From the NCBI GenBank assembly GCA_023091665.1, contig JALJCQ010000004.1, forward strand, positions 992,001-1,056,000: a stretch of 64,000 bases of DNA, written 5' to 3'. The DNA is from Pythium myriotylum (taxonomy: Eukaryota > Oomycota > Peronosporomycetes > Pythiales > Pythiaceae). Below the pieces are notes generated by a model, which had not been told where the DNA came from, did not search any database, and saw nothing but the letters and a program-made list of their open reading frames with translations. The position numbers and the translations under genes were made by a program. This document shows, one piece after another, positions 33,501-45,052 of this stretch; position 1 is the first letter of the stretch, and the number at the start of each line of letters is the position of its first letter.

Positions 33501-34863
33501 CACAGGTACGACTTGGACATGGCGCGACCTCGTCTTGTACTGGCGGCGTGGGCTGCTTCAATCGACACTGGAGACATGTTGAGCTTGAACAGACCCTTGC
33601 CGATTCGAGTGCCGATGGTCCGCTTGGCGCCCTTCAGCATGACAAAGCAACCGTCCTTGTCGAACGTCACGGGAGCAACGTCCTCCGTGAATCTTCCGAC
33701 CGAGAACAGGTTGCGGCTGAGCTTGGGGATATGCCACACGTTGGTGAGCAAACCCTTCTTGACACCGCTTGGAGTCTTCATCGACATGAGAATGTCTCCC
33801 ACGCCAACTGCTTGGACCGTGCCATCATCGGCCAGATGCACGTCGACTGGGTCAATCTTCTTGTAGTTCATCATGAACTGCTTGGTTCGCGACATGTGCT
33901 GAGTCGCACCCGAGTCGACCAACCACGCCGTGGATTGACTCGACTTGCCTTGGGTCTTCCCGACCGAGAACAGGTACTCGCCGGGGTCTTCATCTCGCGC
34001 AAGGTTCGCTCGCTGGAACCGTTGCCGAGGGTTGCCGTTTCCGTTTCCGTTGCCGTTGCCGCCGGAGTTGCCGTTGCCGTTGCCGTTGTCCTTGACACGC
34101 GAGTGGCACTCCGCGGCCCAATGACCGATCTTGCCGCAGTAGTTGCACGTGCCAGTCTTCTTGACTGCACGGCCCTTGGACTTCGCGTCACTTGTCATGA
34201 ACGCTTGGCCAAGCGTGGCTCCGTCGCCACCTTGCTCCTTGCGCTTCATGTCTTCATGGAGCAGCCGAGACGTCACGAGTTCCCACGTGAGTGCGTCGAC
34301 ACGCGACTCCAACGCCGTGATGAGGAACTGGTACGACTCGCTGAGACTGCCGAGAAGCGTGATCACCAAGTCGTCTTCGCTGACCGGAGCGCCGACTGCG
34401 TCGAGTTGCTCCGCCAGGGTCTTGGGCTTGTTGATGTGCGTGAGCACATCGTCACCTTCTTCCATCATGGTCGTGAAGAAACGACGACGAAGAAAGAGCT
34501 TGTTGGCAAGGCTCTTCTTCTCGAAGTGTTCTTCCAGTCTTGACCATGCATCATGCGCACCACTCGCCGACCGAACCAGCGGGAGCTGCGAGTCTTCCAT
34601 CGCGAGACAGATCATCGCGAGCGCCTTGCGAGACTTCTTCTTGAAGAGGGCTCGGTCCGCGTCGGTCTGGCACTGCTCGAGTTTGACCTCTCCACAGACA
34701 ACTTCCCAGACGTCGCGTTCTTCGAGCACCATCTGCATCTTGAACTTCCATGTGTGGAAGTTGGTTCCGTCGAACTTGTTGATGCGGGCTGGGTGGTCGA
34801 ATCCATGGCGAAGGCTGGGGAGGCGAAGTCGGTGGAGGCAGAGTCGGCTGGGCTTGGGCTCAT
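30497..34863 (-). pseudogene. Copia E9 gag-pol, inverted, frameshifted near its start
   Basis: Full-length copy on the minus strand with all domains including YVDD and RNase H. Near 34,790 one G is missing from a GGGG run (GGGCTGGGTGG against GGGCTGGGGTGG in E4), so the frame from the primer-site ATG at 34863 is lost after about 23 codons. The remaining 1,400-plus residues stay open and can only be read from an upstream start in another frame. It is the main part of the right arm of the inverted repeat. Confidence 0.92.
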
Positions 34864-34867
34864 AACC

Positions 34868-35242
34868 TGTTGGAAGGTCGCTTGGTTGGTGGGATGCAAA
34901 ATGCAAAGTGAATTGATCGGGACTTAGTTCGCTGCTGCTACCTCTAAGCCGTCTGTGTGTGTCCTACGCTACCGTAATCATATGTATGTCCTACCTATCG
35001 TAAACATATGCAAACATAAACTGACTTCGTGGATACTTCAACGAAGTCGATGGGTGGCACTGGATTCAAACCAGAACCAGACGGAGAATCTTCCACATGT
35101 CGAATCTTCCACATGTCGAATCTTCCACATGTCGAATCTTCCACGGAGAATCTTCTGCAGGAGAATCTTCTACAGCCGAGCTTCAACTGCCGAGCTTCAA
35201 CTGGAATGATGACGCTGGGTTCGAGGCGCATCATCTTCAACA
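34868..35242 (-). repeat. Family A LTR-10, 5' LTR of inverted E9 (375 bp)
   Basis: Three 16-bp units. Its outer TGTTG end (35242 on this strand) is joined to the inside of another LTR in direct orientation (CGTAGGACACAC). Confidence 0.94.
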
Positions 35243-35343
35243 CGTAGGACACACACAGACGGCTTAGAGGTAGCAGCAGCGAACTAAGTCCCGATCAATT
35301 CACTTTGCATTTTGCATCCCACCAACCAAGCGACCTTCCAACA
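35243..35343 (+). repeat. Family A LTR-11, 3'-most 101 bp only
   Basis: The last 101 bp of an LTR, from the GTAGGACACACACAG segment to CAACA. It lacks the whole GAAnnTTC region. A normal primer-binding site and E10 gag follow. Confidence 0.92.
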
Positions 35344-35347
35344 GGTT

Positions 35348-36728
35348 ATGAGCCCAAGCCCAGCCGACTCTGCCTCCACCGACTTCGCCTCCCCAGCCTT
35401 CGCCATGGATTCGACCACCCCAGCCCGCATCAACAAGTTCGACGGAACCAACTTCCACACATGGAAGTTCAAGATGCAGATGGTGCTCGAAGAACGCGAC
35501 GTCTGGGAAGTTGTCTGTGGAGAGGTCAAACTCGAGCAGTGCCAGACCGACGCGGACCGAGCCCTCTTCAAGAAGAAGTCTCGCAAGGCGCTCGCGATGA
35601 TCTGTCTCGCGATGGAAGACTCGCAGCTCCCGCTGGTTCGGTCGGCGAGTGGTGCGCAAGATGCATGGTCAAGACTGGAAGAACACTTCGAGAAGAAGAG
35701 CCTTGCCAACAAGCTCTTTCTTCGTCGTCGTTTCTTCACGACCATGATGGAAGAAGGTGACGATGTGCTCACGCACATCAACAAGCCCAAGACCCTGGCG
35801 GAGCAACTCGACGCAGTCGGCGCTCCGGTCAGCGAAGACGACTTGGTGATCACGCTTCTCGGCAGTCTCAGCGAGTCGTACCAGTTCCTCATCACGGCGT
35901 TGGAGTCGCGTGTCGACGCACTCACGTGGGAACTCGTGACGTCTCGGCTGCTCCATGAAGACATGAAGCGCAAGGAGCAAGGTGGCGACGGAGCCACGCT
36001 TGGCCAAGCGTTCATGACAAGTGACGCGAAGTCCAAGGGCCGTGCAGTCAAGAAGACTGGCACGTGCAACTACTGCGGCAAGATCGGTCATTGGGCCGCG
36101 GAGTGCCACTCGCGTGTCAAGGACAACGGCAACGGCAACGGCAACGGCAACTCCGGCGGCAACGGCAACGGAAACGGAAACGGCAACCCTCGGCAACGGT
36201 TCCAGCGAGCGAACCTTGCGCGAGATGAAGACCCCGGCGAGTACCTGTTCTCGGTCGGGAAGACCCAAGGCAAGTCGAGTCAATCCACGGCGTGGTTGGT
36301 CGACTCGGGTGCGACTCAGCACATGTCGCGAACCAAGCAGTTCATGATGAACTACAAGAAGATTGACCCAGTCGACGTGCATCTGGCCGATGATGGCACG
36401 GTCCAAGCAGTTGGCGTGGGAGACATTCTCATGTCGATGAAGACTCCAAGCGGTGTCAAGAAGGGTTTGCTCACCAACGTGTGGCATATCCCCAAGCTCA
36501 GCCGCAACCTGTTCTCGGTCGGAAGATTCACGGAGGACGTTGCTCCCGTGACGTTCGACAAGGACGGTTGCTTCGTCGTTCTCAAGGGCGCCAAGCGGAC
36601 CATCGGCACTCGTATCGGCAAGGGTCTGTTCAAGCTCAACATGTCTCCAGTGTCGACAGAAGCAGCCCACGCCGCCAGTGCAAGACGAGGTCGCGCCATG
36701 TCCAAGTCGTACCTGTGGCACCTCCGAC
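35348..36728 (+). pseudogene. Copia E10, gag to integrase zinc region, truncated
   Basis: Opens at the primer-site ATG and reads gag, zinc knuckle, Gly-Asn run and protease up to YLWHLR in the GAG-pre-integrase region. It is cut at 36728 in CACCTCCGAC and joined to a pogo-like transposase relic. Integrase core, RT and RNase H are missing. This is the right edge of the array; no 3' LTR or target duplication is visible here. Confidence 0.92.
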
Positions 36729-37255
36729 GAGGCTTGCCGACGAGTCCACGAAGTGCATGATCAGGATCGTCGAGACCTCGAGGATGAACACGCTCTTGAT
36801 GGTTTCGAGCTCGTCCTTTTTCTTCCGGCCAGAATGGCTGATTCGGCGAATCGTCAGACCCGTTCGCTTCATGAATCGGTTGCACCAGCACAGACGTGCC
36901 TCGACTGTCTTGCCTGCGAAGAACGCTGGCATCAATGAGACGCACTCAGCGATGATCATCTCGCGCGACACCGCCACCTCCTCGCGATGGTGGTCCTTCA
37001 CCCACAAGACGAGCCTATCCTCGATCTCGTGGGTGCCAGACCTATGGCCACTTCCGTCGACTGTGAGTGACTAGCGCGCGTCTCATAAGCGACCTTGAGC
37101 GCCTCACGTCGCTTCTCCCACCTTAAGTGTGTTGTGGGTGGGATGCCGATCTGACGGCAGTACTTGGACCGTGTCAATCCGAGCTCGGTGAACTCGTCGA
37201 CAGCCTTGAGCTTGTTCTTGTTCGTGTTGGAGAGCGGTATGCGCTTGCCAGGCAT
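36729..37255 (-). pseudogene. Pogo/Tigger-like transposase, 5' remnant
   Basis: On the minus strand, from MPGKRIPLS at 37255, there is a psq-type helix-turn-helix segment followed, in a second frame, by a CENP-B-type one (VLWVKDHHREEVAVSREMI then WCNRFMKRTGLTIRRISH). This pairing is typical of pogo/Tigger transposases of the Tc1/mariner group. The frame changes between about 37,030 and 37,075, so there is a frameshift, and the DDE catalytic part is gone because copia E10 begins at 36728. No matching terminal repeats were found close by. Confidence 0.7.
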
Positions 37256-37701
37256 TTTCTTTTTTGGCGGGAGACGCACCCCATCACACTCGGTGAACAG
37301 ACTCCCCCCACCCACTTTCGTGAATGGCTGACAGCCTCTGATTCTCCAATCAAAACCCACTGTGAAAGGCTGAAAAATGCGACACCTGTCTAAAATGATA
37401 GTTTTGTTGCTCCTTGAGTGACTCATCTATCCGACTTTTGCGGTAGTGTGAAAATGTTGATTCGTATTAGTTTTTAGGATGCAACGGCCTTCCAGAAGCC
37501 AAATGTTAGGATGGAGGAGCCTATGAATTCTGGATCTGCCTGTTTTGCAGTCTGTTCGTTTGTGTGGGGCAGCGCGGATTCTAAAACCTGCGTGAAATCT
37601 TAGGCTACAATCTGATTGGCTAGTTCTGACCAATCGCGGCTCTTGACGATCCAACTTGGTGCGCCCGCAAGATCGTTGCCGCGGATGTCCACTTGATTTG
37701 C
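37256..37701. other. Intergenic, nothing recognised
   Basis: Only short ORFs without family features. It probably includes the 5' flank of the pogo-like relic. Confidence 0.5.
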
Positions 37702-38475
37702 TCAGCACGGCGAGACCTCGAAGTGCTCGAAGTGCTTGATTGCCTCGAGAAAGGCATCGTTTGCCTCGTGCAGGGTTGGTCGCAAATCGGATGGAAAGCC
37801 GGGCACCCTGCCATTGATCTGCTTCATCACGAACGCCAAATCGGAGAGGCGCTTCCGATCGTCACTAGATCTCATCTCGTGCGGGGACGCAAACCGTAGA
37901 GGCGGAGGTTCAACGAACCACAGCTGCCATGCCGTCATGAGACTGACCTTGGGCAACGGCGCGGCGAGATTTTCACGGACAAGATGCCCGCGTTCCGCCC
38001 GCACTACGTCGTTTTGGAGAGAGGCGAACCACAGCGTAAAGTCGCTTCCGGAGAAGAGAAGCGGCGGCACACGTGGCTTCTTGGAGAGGAGCGCTCGCAT
38101 GTAGGTTTTGGTCGGCTCGTCTCCGAACACACCGCTACGAAACTCAGGCGACAGTAGTTGCTTGCTGAGGAGAGTCTCACCAGTTGTGTAGAGCCACGAA
38201 AGATAGCGCATGATGGAGCCAATGTAGCTTTGTTTCGATCCCGGAGCCAGCGTGTTATCTGTTGTCCTCTCGACGCGAGCAAGCAGGTGCTCTCCCAACG
38301 CGCCAGTAGCCTCGTCACTTATTCTGGTGTAGGGCGGCGGCTTGTTGGTGCGGGCTGTGGTGTTGCTAGCGATTCTGTGCGGGTGAGCTGTGCGTGCCCC
38401 GATGCTCTGCTCACCCCAAGGGCGTGCTTCATCGCCCTGCACCCCCTCGTTCGCCCATGTTGCCCATCTTGGCAT
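37702..38475 (-). CDS. Unassigned ORF, possibly from a repeat element
   Basis: A 257-residue open frame on the minus strand. The middle part (SKQSYIGSIMRYLSWLYTTG, then PPLLFSGSDFTLWFASLQ) looks like the helical core-binding part of tyrosine recombinases such as Crypton elements, but no catalytic R-H-R-Y domain follows. It sits among transposon remains. The initial Met may not be the real start. I do not recognise the family with confidence; it could be a chance ORF or a decayed recombinase. Confidence 0.3.
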   Translation of the reverse strand: MPRWATWANEGVQGDEARPWGEQSIGARTAHPHRIASNTTARTNKPPPYTRISDEATGALGEHLLARVERTTDNTLAPGSKQSYIGSIMRYLSWLYTTGETLLSKQLLSPEFRSGVFGDEPTKTYMRALLSKKPRVPPLLFSGSDFTLWFASLQNDVVRAERGHLVRENLAAPLPKVSLMTAWQLWFVEPPPLRFASPHEMRSSDDRKRLSDLAFVMKQINGRVPGFPSDLRPTLHEANDAFLEAIKHFEHFEVSPC

Positions 38476-38575
38476 GGGTGTTGAAGTGTCTGCAAATAGC
38501 TACACTCCAAGCCTAACCCCAAATGGCACCCTCCTAAAACCGTCCTATTATTTCCGTACACAACTGATTTTAGTA

Positions 38576-38973
38576 CAGTCGGTTGCGGGGATAAGCACGC
38601 TGCTGAGATATCCAGCCTATGAGGTCATAAAAACATTGGATGGGATGGGATGAAATCAGAAAAGAAGTGATCTACTCAGTTATGTTCAGGCGCTGTGTGA
38701 GAGAGGTCCGATTGGCGAAGGTTGCAGGAGATCAGTTGGAAAACTTGTTCGGTTATCTCCTCACAACGTACGTTAAATCCACAGACCACAGTTGGTTCGT
38801 CGCGAAAAGGCCATTCTGGACTCCCAAAGACTGCAGCGCGAAGACACACCAACCACGAAGTGGTCAGGTGCCAACAGGATCAGTACCAACTGCCCATCCC
38901 CAAACGGAAAGTCGAAGCATATGGGATTAGAGGTATATAAAAAACATAGCGTGCTTAACCCCGCAACGGACTG
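38576..38973. mobile_element. 398-bp MITE with pogo-like terminal inverted repeats
   Basis: Left end CAGTC-G-GTTGCGGGG-A-TAAGCACGCT and, in reverse complement, right end CAGTC-C-GTTGCGGGG-T-TAAGCACGCT: 25 of 27 positions match. The left flank is TA, the target of Tc1/mariner and pogo elements; the right flank is TC, which may be a mutated copy. The inside has a 96-codon ORF (38640-38930) with no recognised domain. Small size, terminal repeats and absence of a transposase fit a non-autonomous element, plausibly driven by a pogo relative of the fragment at 36729-37255. Confidence 0.75.
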
Positions 38974-39230
38974 TCAAAATATCCGCCAGTTGTGCAACCC
39001 ACAGTGCTACGTGATTTGATTGGTTAATAATGCAGTTGGATTCAAACAGTCAAAGATGGAAGGCCACCATGTCCACGATCTCGACGAAGGGATGCGAGAA
39101 TTGCTGTCACCGTAGTCTGGTTGCCATACGCCATGTAGACTTTGTCAATGGCGACATCGCTGGTGAAGCCAGCACGAATTACGTTTCCGTCCTTCATCGA
39201 GAAACGAGCATGGAGCAGTCCATTCACAGA

Positions 39231-40219
39231 TTATACCGGACTCGGAGAGTCGGAGCGAGAGGAATCTCCCGGTGAGTCGAGCGAAGGCTCGTAGAGGCCA
39301 GCCCAGGGATGTGGAGGGTGGGTTTTCAGCGAGCGCGACCGAGCGTGGAGGTGAAGCTGGCAGATGAGCGAGGAGCTTCGGCCCGTTGGATGTCGGCGCT
39401 GATTGGCAAAACCACGAATGAAGCTGCCCAACTTAACTACTCCTACGTGAAGGAAAAACCTTATCCGGCTGGGAGCCGGCATTGACTGAAGTGCAATCCG
39501 CTTCAGCACTTGATATGTGCGCTGGTGTTGGCGCTGTATCTCCATCTTGATGCGGAGAAGCTCGTTCATCACGTCTGTCATTTGGCGCTACAGACTGAAA
39601 AACTGCGCGTGCAGCGCCCTGACCTATCTGGCTGATGAACTGACGCTTCCGTGATCTCTATGCATGCGACATCATCGACACTGTCACGCAGCTTGATCAG
39701 CTGGAGTTGGTCGCCTTGTCCAGCAACGTGAAGTGGTACACGTTCGATAGGATTCAGGCTTGGATTGCCACCATGACAAACGTATGAGCTACAAACTCGC
39801 TCAGCAACAGATGCAGGTAGTACTTCAAACTCGAAGCTGGCCTGTGGTAGAAGAGATGCCCACAGCAACGACCGCGCCAACGTCTTGGCAACGCGATCGC
39901 CTAGCACTGCTTGTGTGCTTGGCCCGAGGCACTCCACGAGGAACTGGTCTGTGACGCTCTGAATGGTACGCGTGGTAATTGAACCACTTGCATAGATCAT
40001 CGGGAATGATAGAGAGCAGCTGCGCTTGCGTGAATACCGAGTCCTTGTCGTACCGCTTTCCATCCCGATACGACATGAACTGGACGAGGCAGGACTTGAA
40101 TCGATGCGGATCCATTTTCTCAGCGCGGCGATTTGTGCGACCCGGTATGTGCGTGTTGTATAGCGCGCGGTTGCAATCCGTGGCGCAGAATCACACGCTC
40201 GATGCAACGAAAGTTGCAA
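39231..40219 (-). pseudogene. Degenerate repeat-type coding relic
   Basis: Overlapping minus-strand frames (39578-40219, 39825-40115, 39231-39581) look like pieces of one decayed gene. They include SYRDGKRYDKDS...LSIIPDDLCKWFNYHAY in one frame and MTDVMNELLRIKMEIQRQHQ with RIALQS in another. From memory the pattern resembles ORFs of repeat families in oomycete genomes, but I cannot name the family. Several frame changes make it non-functional. It could instead be unrelated chance ORFs. Confidence 0.3.
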
Positions 40220-40566
40220 CCCGAACTGCAGATCACCGGATTTTCAGAAATACAACCTTGGCCGGTAATGTAATGGGAACGGCGCAACCTGAACCTCAAC
40301 CTCACGGTTAACCAAGTTGGTCAACTTTTCTAACCTTAACGTCAACCCGTTGCCTCCGATGCAAATCGTAATCTGATTGGTCAAAACCATACGTATTTGT
40401 TTTGTCAAATGTCACAAGCGAAACCAAATCATTCTGTAAACAGTGTTCATAACTTTCCGATGTTGACCTTTCCGAATTGTACGGTTGATCCATCTTGCTC
40501 ATGTCGTTTCAGATTTTACCCTTCAGCGCCCCCTCAACTCAATCCTCGTTTTTGGAGCCAAGGGTA
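40220..40566. other. Intergenic, upstream of PDE6-delta gene
   Basis: No coding signal or RNA gene seen. It presumably includes the promoter of the gene starting near 40567. An ATG at 40501 is in frame with that gene, so the first exon could begin here. Confidence 0.5.
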
Positions 40567-41510
<944 letters not shown>

Positions 41511-41573
41511 CTTCGACGATAAGCCATCACACCACGTCTCAGTAGAACCGAACAGGGCTGCACAATTAGGCTT

Positions 41574-44500
41574 TTAAGCCTTACGAGCAGTAGTTCCCCC
41601 GCTCGGGTGTTGTAATTGGAACCGATCAGGGTAGACTGATAGCTGAGTCTTTAAGTGGTAGAGATCATCTACCAAAGTGGGTTCAATAGAACGAAAAGCT
41701 TGGCTGGACTTGCGGCGACTGCTCCTTGGAGGCCGAGCTGCTTGATGCTGCCTGTCCCCGATAACGTCTGGACTTGCTTGACCAATGATCTGGACAACCA
41801 ACTTCCTTGGATTCTGTAAGATTGCTTCTTGGTAGTATACAAGTAACTCGTTCTTCGTACAGAGTTCCAGTTCACCGGCCAGTCGTTCATTGATATCAAA
41901 AATGAGACGACCAGATGTGATCTCGTACCAATAGCGCTGAGTTGTTTCAAATAAGGTGTGGTCTGGCTCGAGCTTCTTCAGTATTTGAGCGTGAACATGG
42001 TCTTGAAAGATCCCCTTCGGCATCGAGGCAATTGCATGCTTGAAATCAAACAGGAACTGATCGATGCATGAGCGAATATATGCCGCCTTAAACAATGAGG
42101 ATTGGACCGTGATGCCAAAACCAATTACGCCATGAGTCAGACGAACAGTGCACGATACATCATAGCCCAGTTCTTGCTTCGTGCGCAAGGAGTCGAACAG
42201 AGGCTCCTCCATGAGTTGATGCAGCAAGTCAGCGTAGGCGAGCATCCGAACACTGTGCTCTCCAAACTGAAAGTAATACTCCACATGCGTATTCTTGTCA
42301 TCAGTATGATCACTCACCGATTGAAGTAACAATCCGGGGGGAGATATTGGTAGCTGAACAATGTCTCGAACTGGCCATTCTACTTGTGATTCTGCCGACA
42401 TTGGAGAAGAGGAACGACGAAGACCAGCTTCAATTAATCTGTGCAGTTGGTTCGCCTTCTCAGGGGCCAAATTTCCATGCGCTAGTGTCGCAAGGAAAGC
42501 ACTTGACCTCCACATCTCGTTGGACACGAAAGATTTCAGCCTTGGAAGAGTAGCAGACGTCGCTGCGGCGATCAACTCTTCATGGCGATACCCCCGACGT
42601 TCAAGTAACTGTAGACGGAGATATTTAGCTTTGTGAGCGGATTTGACGTGGGCATTTCTATACTCTCGTAATAGGTCTTGTTTAAGTAGATCGAATCGCT
42701 GAGCTTCGAATGTTGAATCAAAAAGTTTCGCGGCGACGAGTTCGACAAGACGACCAAGCTTGTCGTTGAACCCACCGAAAATCAACTCAAGTCCACTGTC
42801 TTTGATGTGAAGTGAGTACATGAGCTCTGCAACATTAGCATGGTAGGCAAACTCGTTAAGGGAATCACGGACGAGTTTCACAAACAGCTCCGTGAGCGCG
42901 TAACTCTCTGGATTGCGAGAGATTGAAGGAAGCTGAATGAGGAATGCTATCGACGCTCGTGGTGTCCGGAAGGTAGGATCCGGTTTGAACCAAAGGATTC
43001 CAAACTCGCACGACTGGCTCTCAATACCTGATGCTAAGCTGGATTCAGGGATGATTGTGAAGTCACTGGGAATGAAGGGATTTTGGAGAGGCAGTTGGAT
43101 GTCTTGATGGGTGTGTGAGACGGAGCACCAGCGCTCTAAGGTGTGGTTCGGGATGGGATCTTTCGTATACTTGACACCAAACCATTTTTCTTCGATAAAT
43201 TGGTTCCCCAGTCCCGAAGTCGCCAAGAGAAAATTCTGAGACACGAGCAATACACGCAAGTTTGCTGGTGTTAGATGACCCAAGAGTGATCTAACAAGGC
43301 TTGGCTGGAAAGCACCAATGTAAAGGTTGTATCTCAATATATCCTGAGGAGGCACCATGAACATGTCCTAGCCATCGAGAATCAACAGTTAAGCACAATA
43401 ATCCACCAAACAAGCCGTCGAACAAGTCATAACCTGCATAATCTGGGCCAATTCCTCGCATTGTTCGACGGCACTTGTTTCCTCTTGAAAGCGAAAAGAT
43501 ATGTCTGCAAGAGCTTGTAACTCGTCATAAAGCCACTCCGGTAATCCAGACGACTGGAGCATTACAAGATACTCGAACACTGCTTCAACAATTGATTCCC
43601 ACTGTTCGAGACCAGCCGCAGTTAGTTTCATCGTCAGGTCAAATTTGGCGCCATATGTCCCTGCATCGAATCCGTCGCTATCAGTGACTCCTGCAGTGAT
43701 AGAAGATATCCAGCCTTTGCGCTTGAGCTGTCGAATAAAAATCAGTTAACGGTATTGACTTCAAACAAGCAGGGAACCTACGTGAGACAGAAGTGACCCT
43801 TCACTTTCATGACCCAGAAGGCTCGCGACATAATCTGTCGGCTTCTGGCGGTGTTGCCCAAACACAGGAGGAATCATCCAATTGAGATGCATTGTCTGGA
43901 TATCACGAACTGGTACAATGCGACAGATGATTGGCGAAGCATCGACACCCGCGCCGAAGGGATTCCCGACAAGAGCGAAGTCGGGACGCGTAACATTCTT
44001 GTTTGGAATCTCACTGAAAGATGCTCGAACCCAGGCTTCCAGAGTATCAAGATCTTCGTCACCACACACAACAAGCTTCATTAGGTTCGCTGAGTAAAAT
44101 GTATCGTAAAACTCCCTGATTTCGGCGTTGACATCGATTGCGGCAAACTCGGCATCAAGTTTAAGGCTTCGTTCGTTGCCCCAGCCAAAGCGTCCATACG
44201 GATGTGATGGAGGAGCTGTATCACAGAGAACTTGTTGGATCCTGACCTGATCACTTTGAGCTGCTTGGCTGAACTCTGACTCAATAGCAGAGAGCTCACG
44301 GTCAAGCGCGTCAGATTTCATCAACGGGGAGATAAAAAAATGCGCGAACATGTCCAAAGATCTCTCCAGGTACGCAGGTCCAACCTCAAACGTGAAGCTG
44401 GTCATCTCGTTGTCAGTTTGACCGTTGCTGTACCCACCGTGGGCACTCAGAAACGATTCGAATTCGTTCTCGTCGGGATACTTCTCACTCCCTATAAAAC

Positions 44501-44903
44501 ATTGTGATGCCATCTTGCAATGTTTCATCTGAACAAGCTAGAGGGACCTACCCATGAACAACATGTGCTCGAGGTAGTGAGCGAGCCCCGGGAGATGTTC
44601 AGGCTCAGCGAAGCTGCCAACACCCACAGTAAGGCATGCACCAGCGCGTCGGCGATGAGGGCCATGAGCTCCTTCATCCTCATCGAAGACGCGTTGGTCA
44701 CTGCCGTTATCACTGCTAATATCGTCGTCGTCGTCTTCGGTGCTATCATCGTCCTCCAATTCTTCGGCTTCTTCATCATCGGCAGACGAGTGAGGCACGT
44801 CAATCATCGAGATGAGAAGTACTTGAAGATCATTGGGTAACGTCAACAGCCTGTATTGCTTCCTGTCGCAAGGCGACTTCGTTTGCTCGACCACATCATT
44901 CAT
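41574..44903 (-). CDS. Nardilysin/insulysin-like M16 metallopeptidase
   Basis: Four exons on the minus strand: 44903-44552, 44491-43782, 43727-43434, 43367-41574, together 1049 codons plus stop, the length usual for M16A enzymes. The inverted zinc motif HYLEH is at residues 109-113, followed by FMGSEKYPDENEFESFL as in nardilysin and insulysin. A very acidic stretch (about residues 42-78, with DDDSTEDDDDD) lies just before the zinc motif, the place where animal nardilysins carry their acidic domain. The last exon has the LGYDVSC segment of the carboxy half. It cleaves peptides in a closed chamber; no signal peptide is seen, so a cytosolic location is likely. It converges on PDE6-delta with 63 bp between stops. 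Confidence 0.92.
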
Positions 44904-45052
44904 GGTGTCCTTGGAACACTGGAGACATCAGTCACATCACGCTCGCGATCCTCGTTCAATCTCATATTCGGGACTGCGACGTTAAAACGAGGGACAATGC
45001 TGTTGCCATCCACACACCATCAACTCGAAAAGGTGGCACCGCTTGATTGACC

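Larger units (their letters stand above)
23109..35242. repeat. Large near-palindrome, 5.9-kb arms, 377-bp centre
   Basis: Left arm 23109-28979 (LTR-7, E8, LTR-8, gag-protease piece, start of family B LTR). Right arm 29357-35242 carries the same parts in reverse. The central 28980-29356 is unpaired and holds the end of the family B LTR, family B gag and a scrap of family A pol. Arms are 5,871 and 5,886 bp and differ by substitutions, one extra 16-bp LTR unit and a one-base gag deletion. The junctions at 28184/28185 and 30151/30152 are the same on both sides, so the joint existed before the inversion duplicated it. Confidence 0.85.
1..36728. mobile_element. Array of nested and tandem Ty1/copia retrotransposons
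   Basis: The whole stretch is copia-type LTR retrotransposon sequence with no host gene in it. Copies run in tandem and share single LTRs (positions 424, 4124, 18424 and 23109 are each the 3' LTR of one copy and the 5' LTR of the next). Two copies are inverted (9251-12316 and 30497-34863). Domain order gag, protease, integrase, reverse transcriptase, RNase H identifies Ty1/copia (Pseudoviridae-type order). Copies differ by scattered substitutions, so they are not a single sequence read several times, but a collapse or misjoin in assembly of such a repeat cannot be excluded from sequence alone. Confidence 0.95.

Noticed and set aside
34864..34906. E9 as an intact 1469-codon gene starting upstream at 34906
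   Set aside because: That start lies in the LTR in a different frame. The natural ATG at 34863 is out of frame with the rest because of a one-base deletion near 34790.
1..36728. Dispersed host genes within the copia block
   Set aside because: Every ORF over 60 codons there is gag-pol, its frame shadow, or LTR sequence.
38640..38930. Protein-coding gene inside the MITE
   Set aside because: The ORF has no recognised domain, and the surrounding terminal inverted repeats explain the segment as a non-autonomous transposon.
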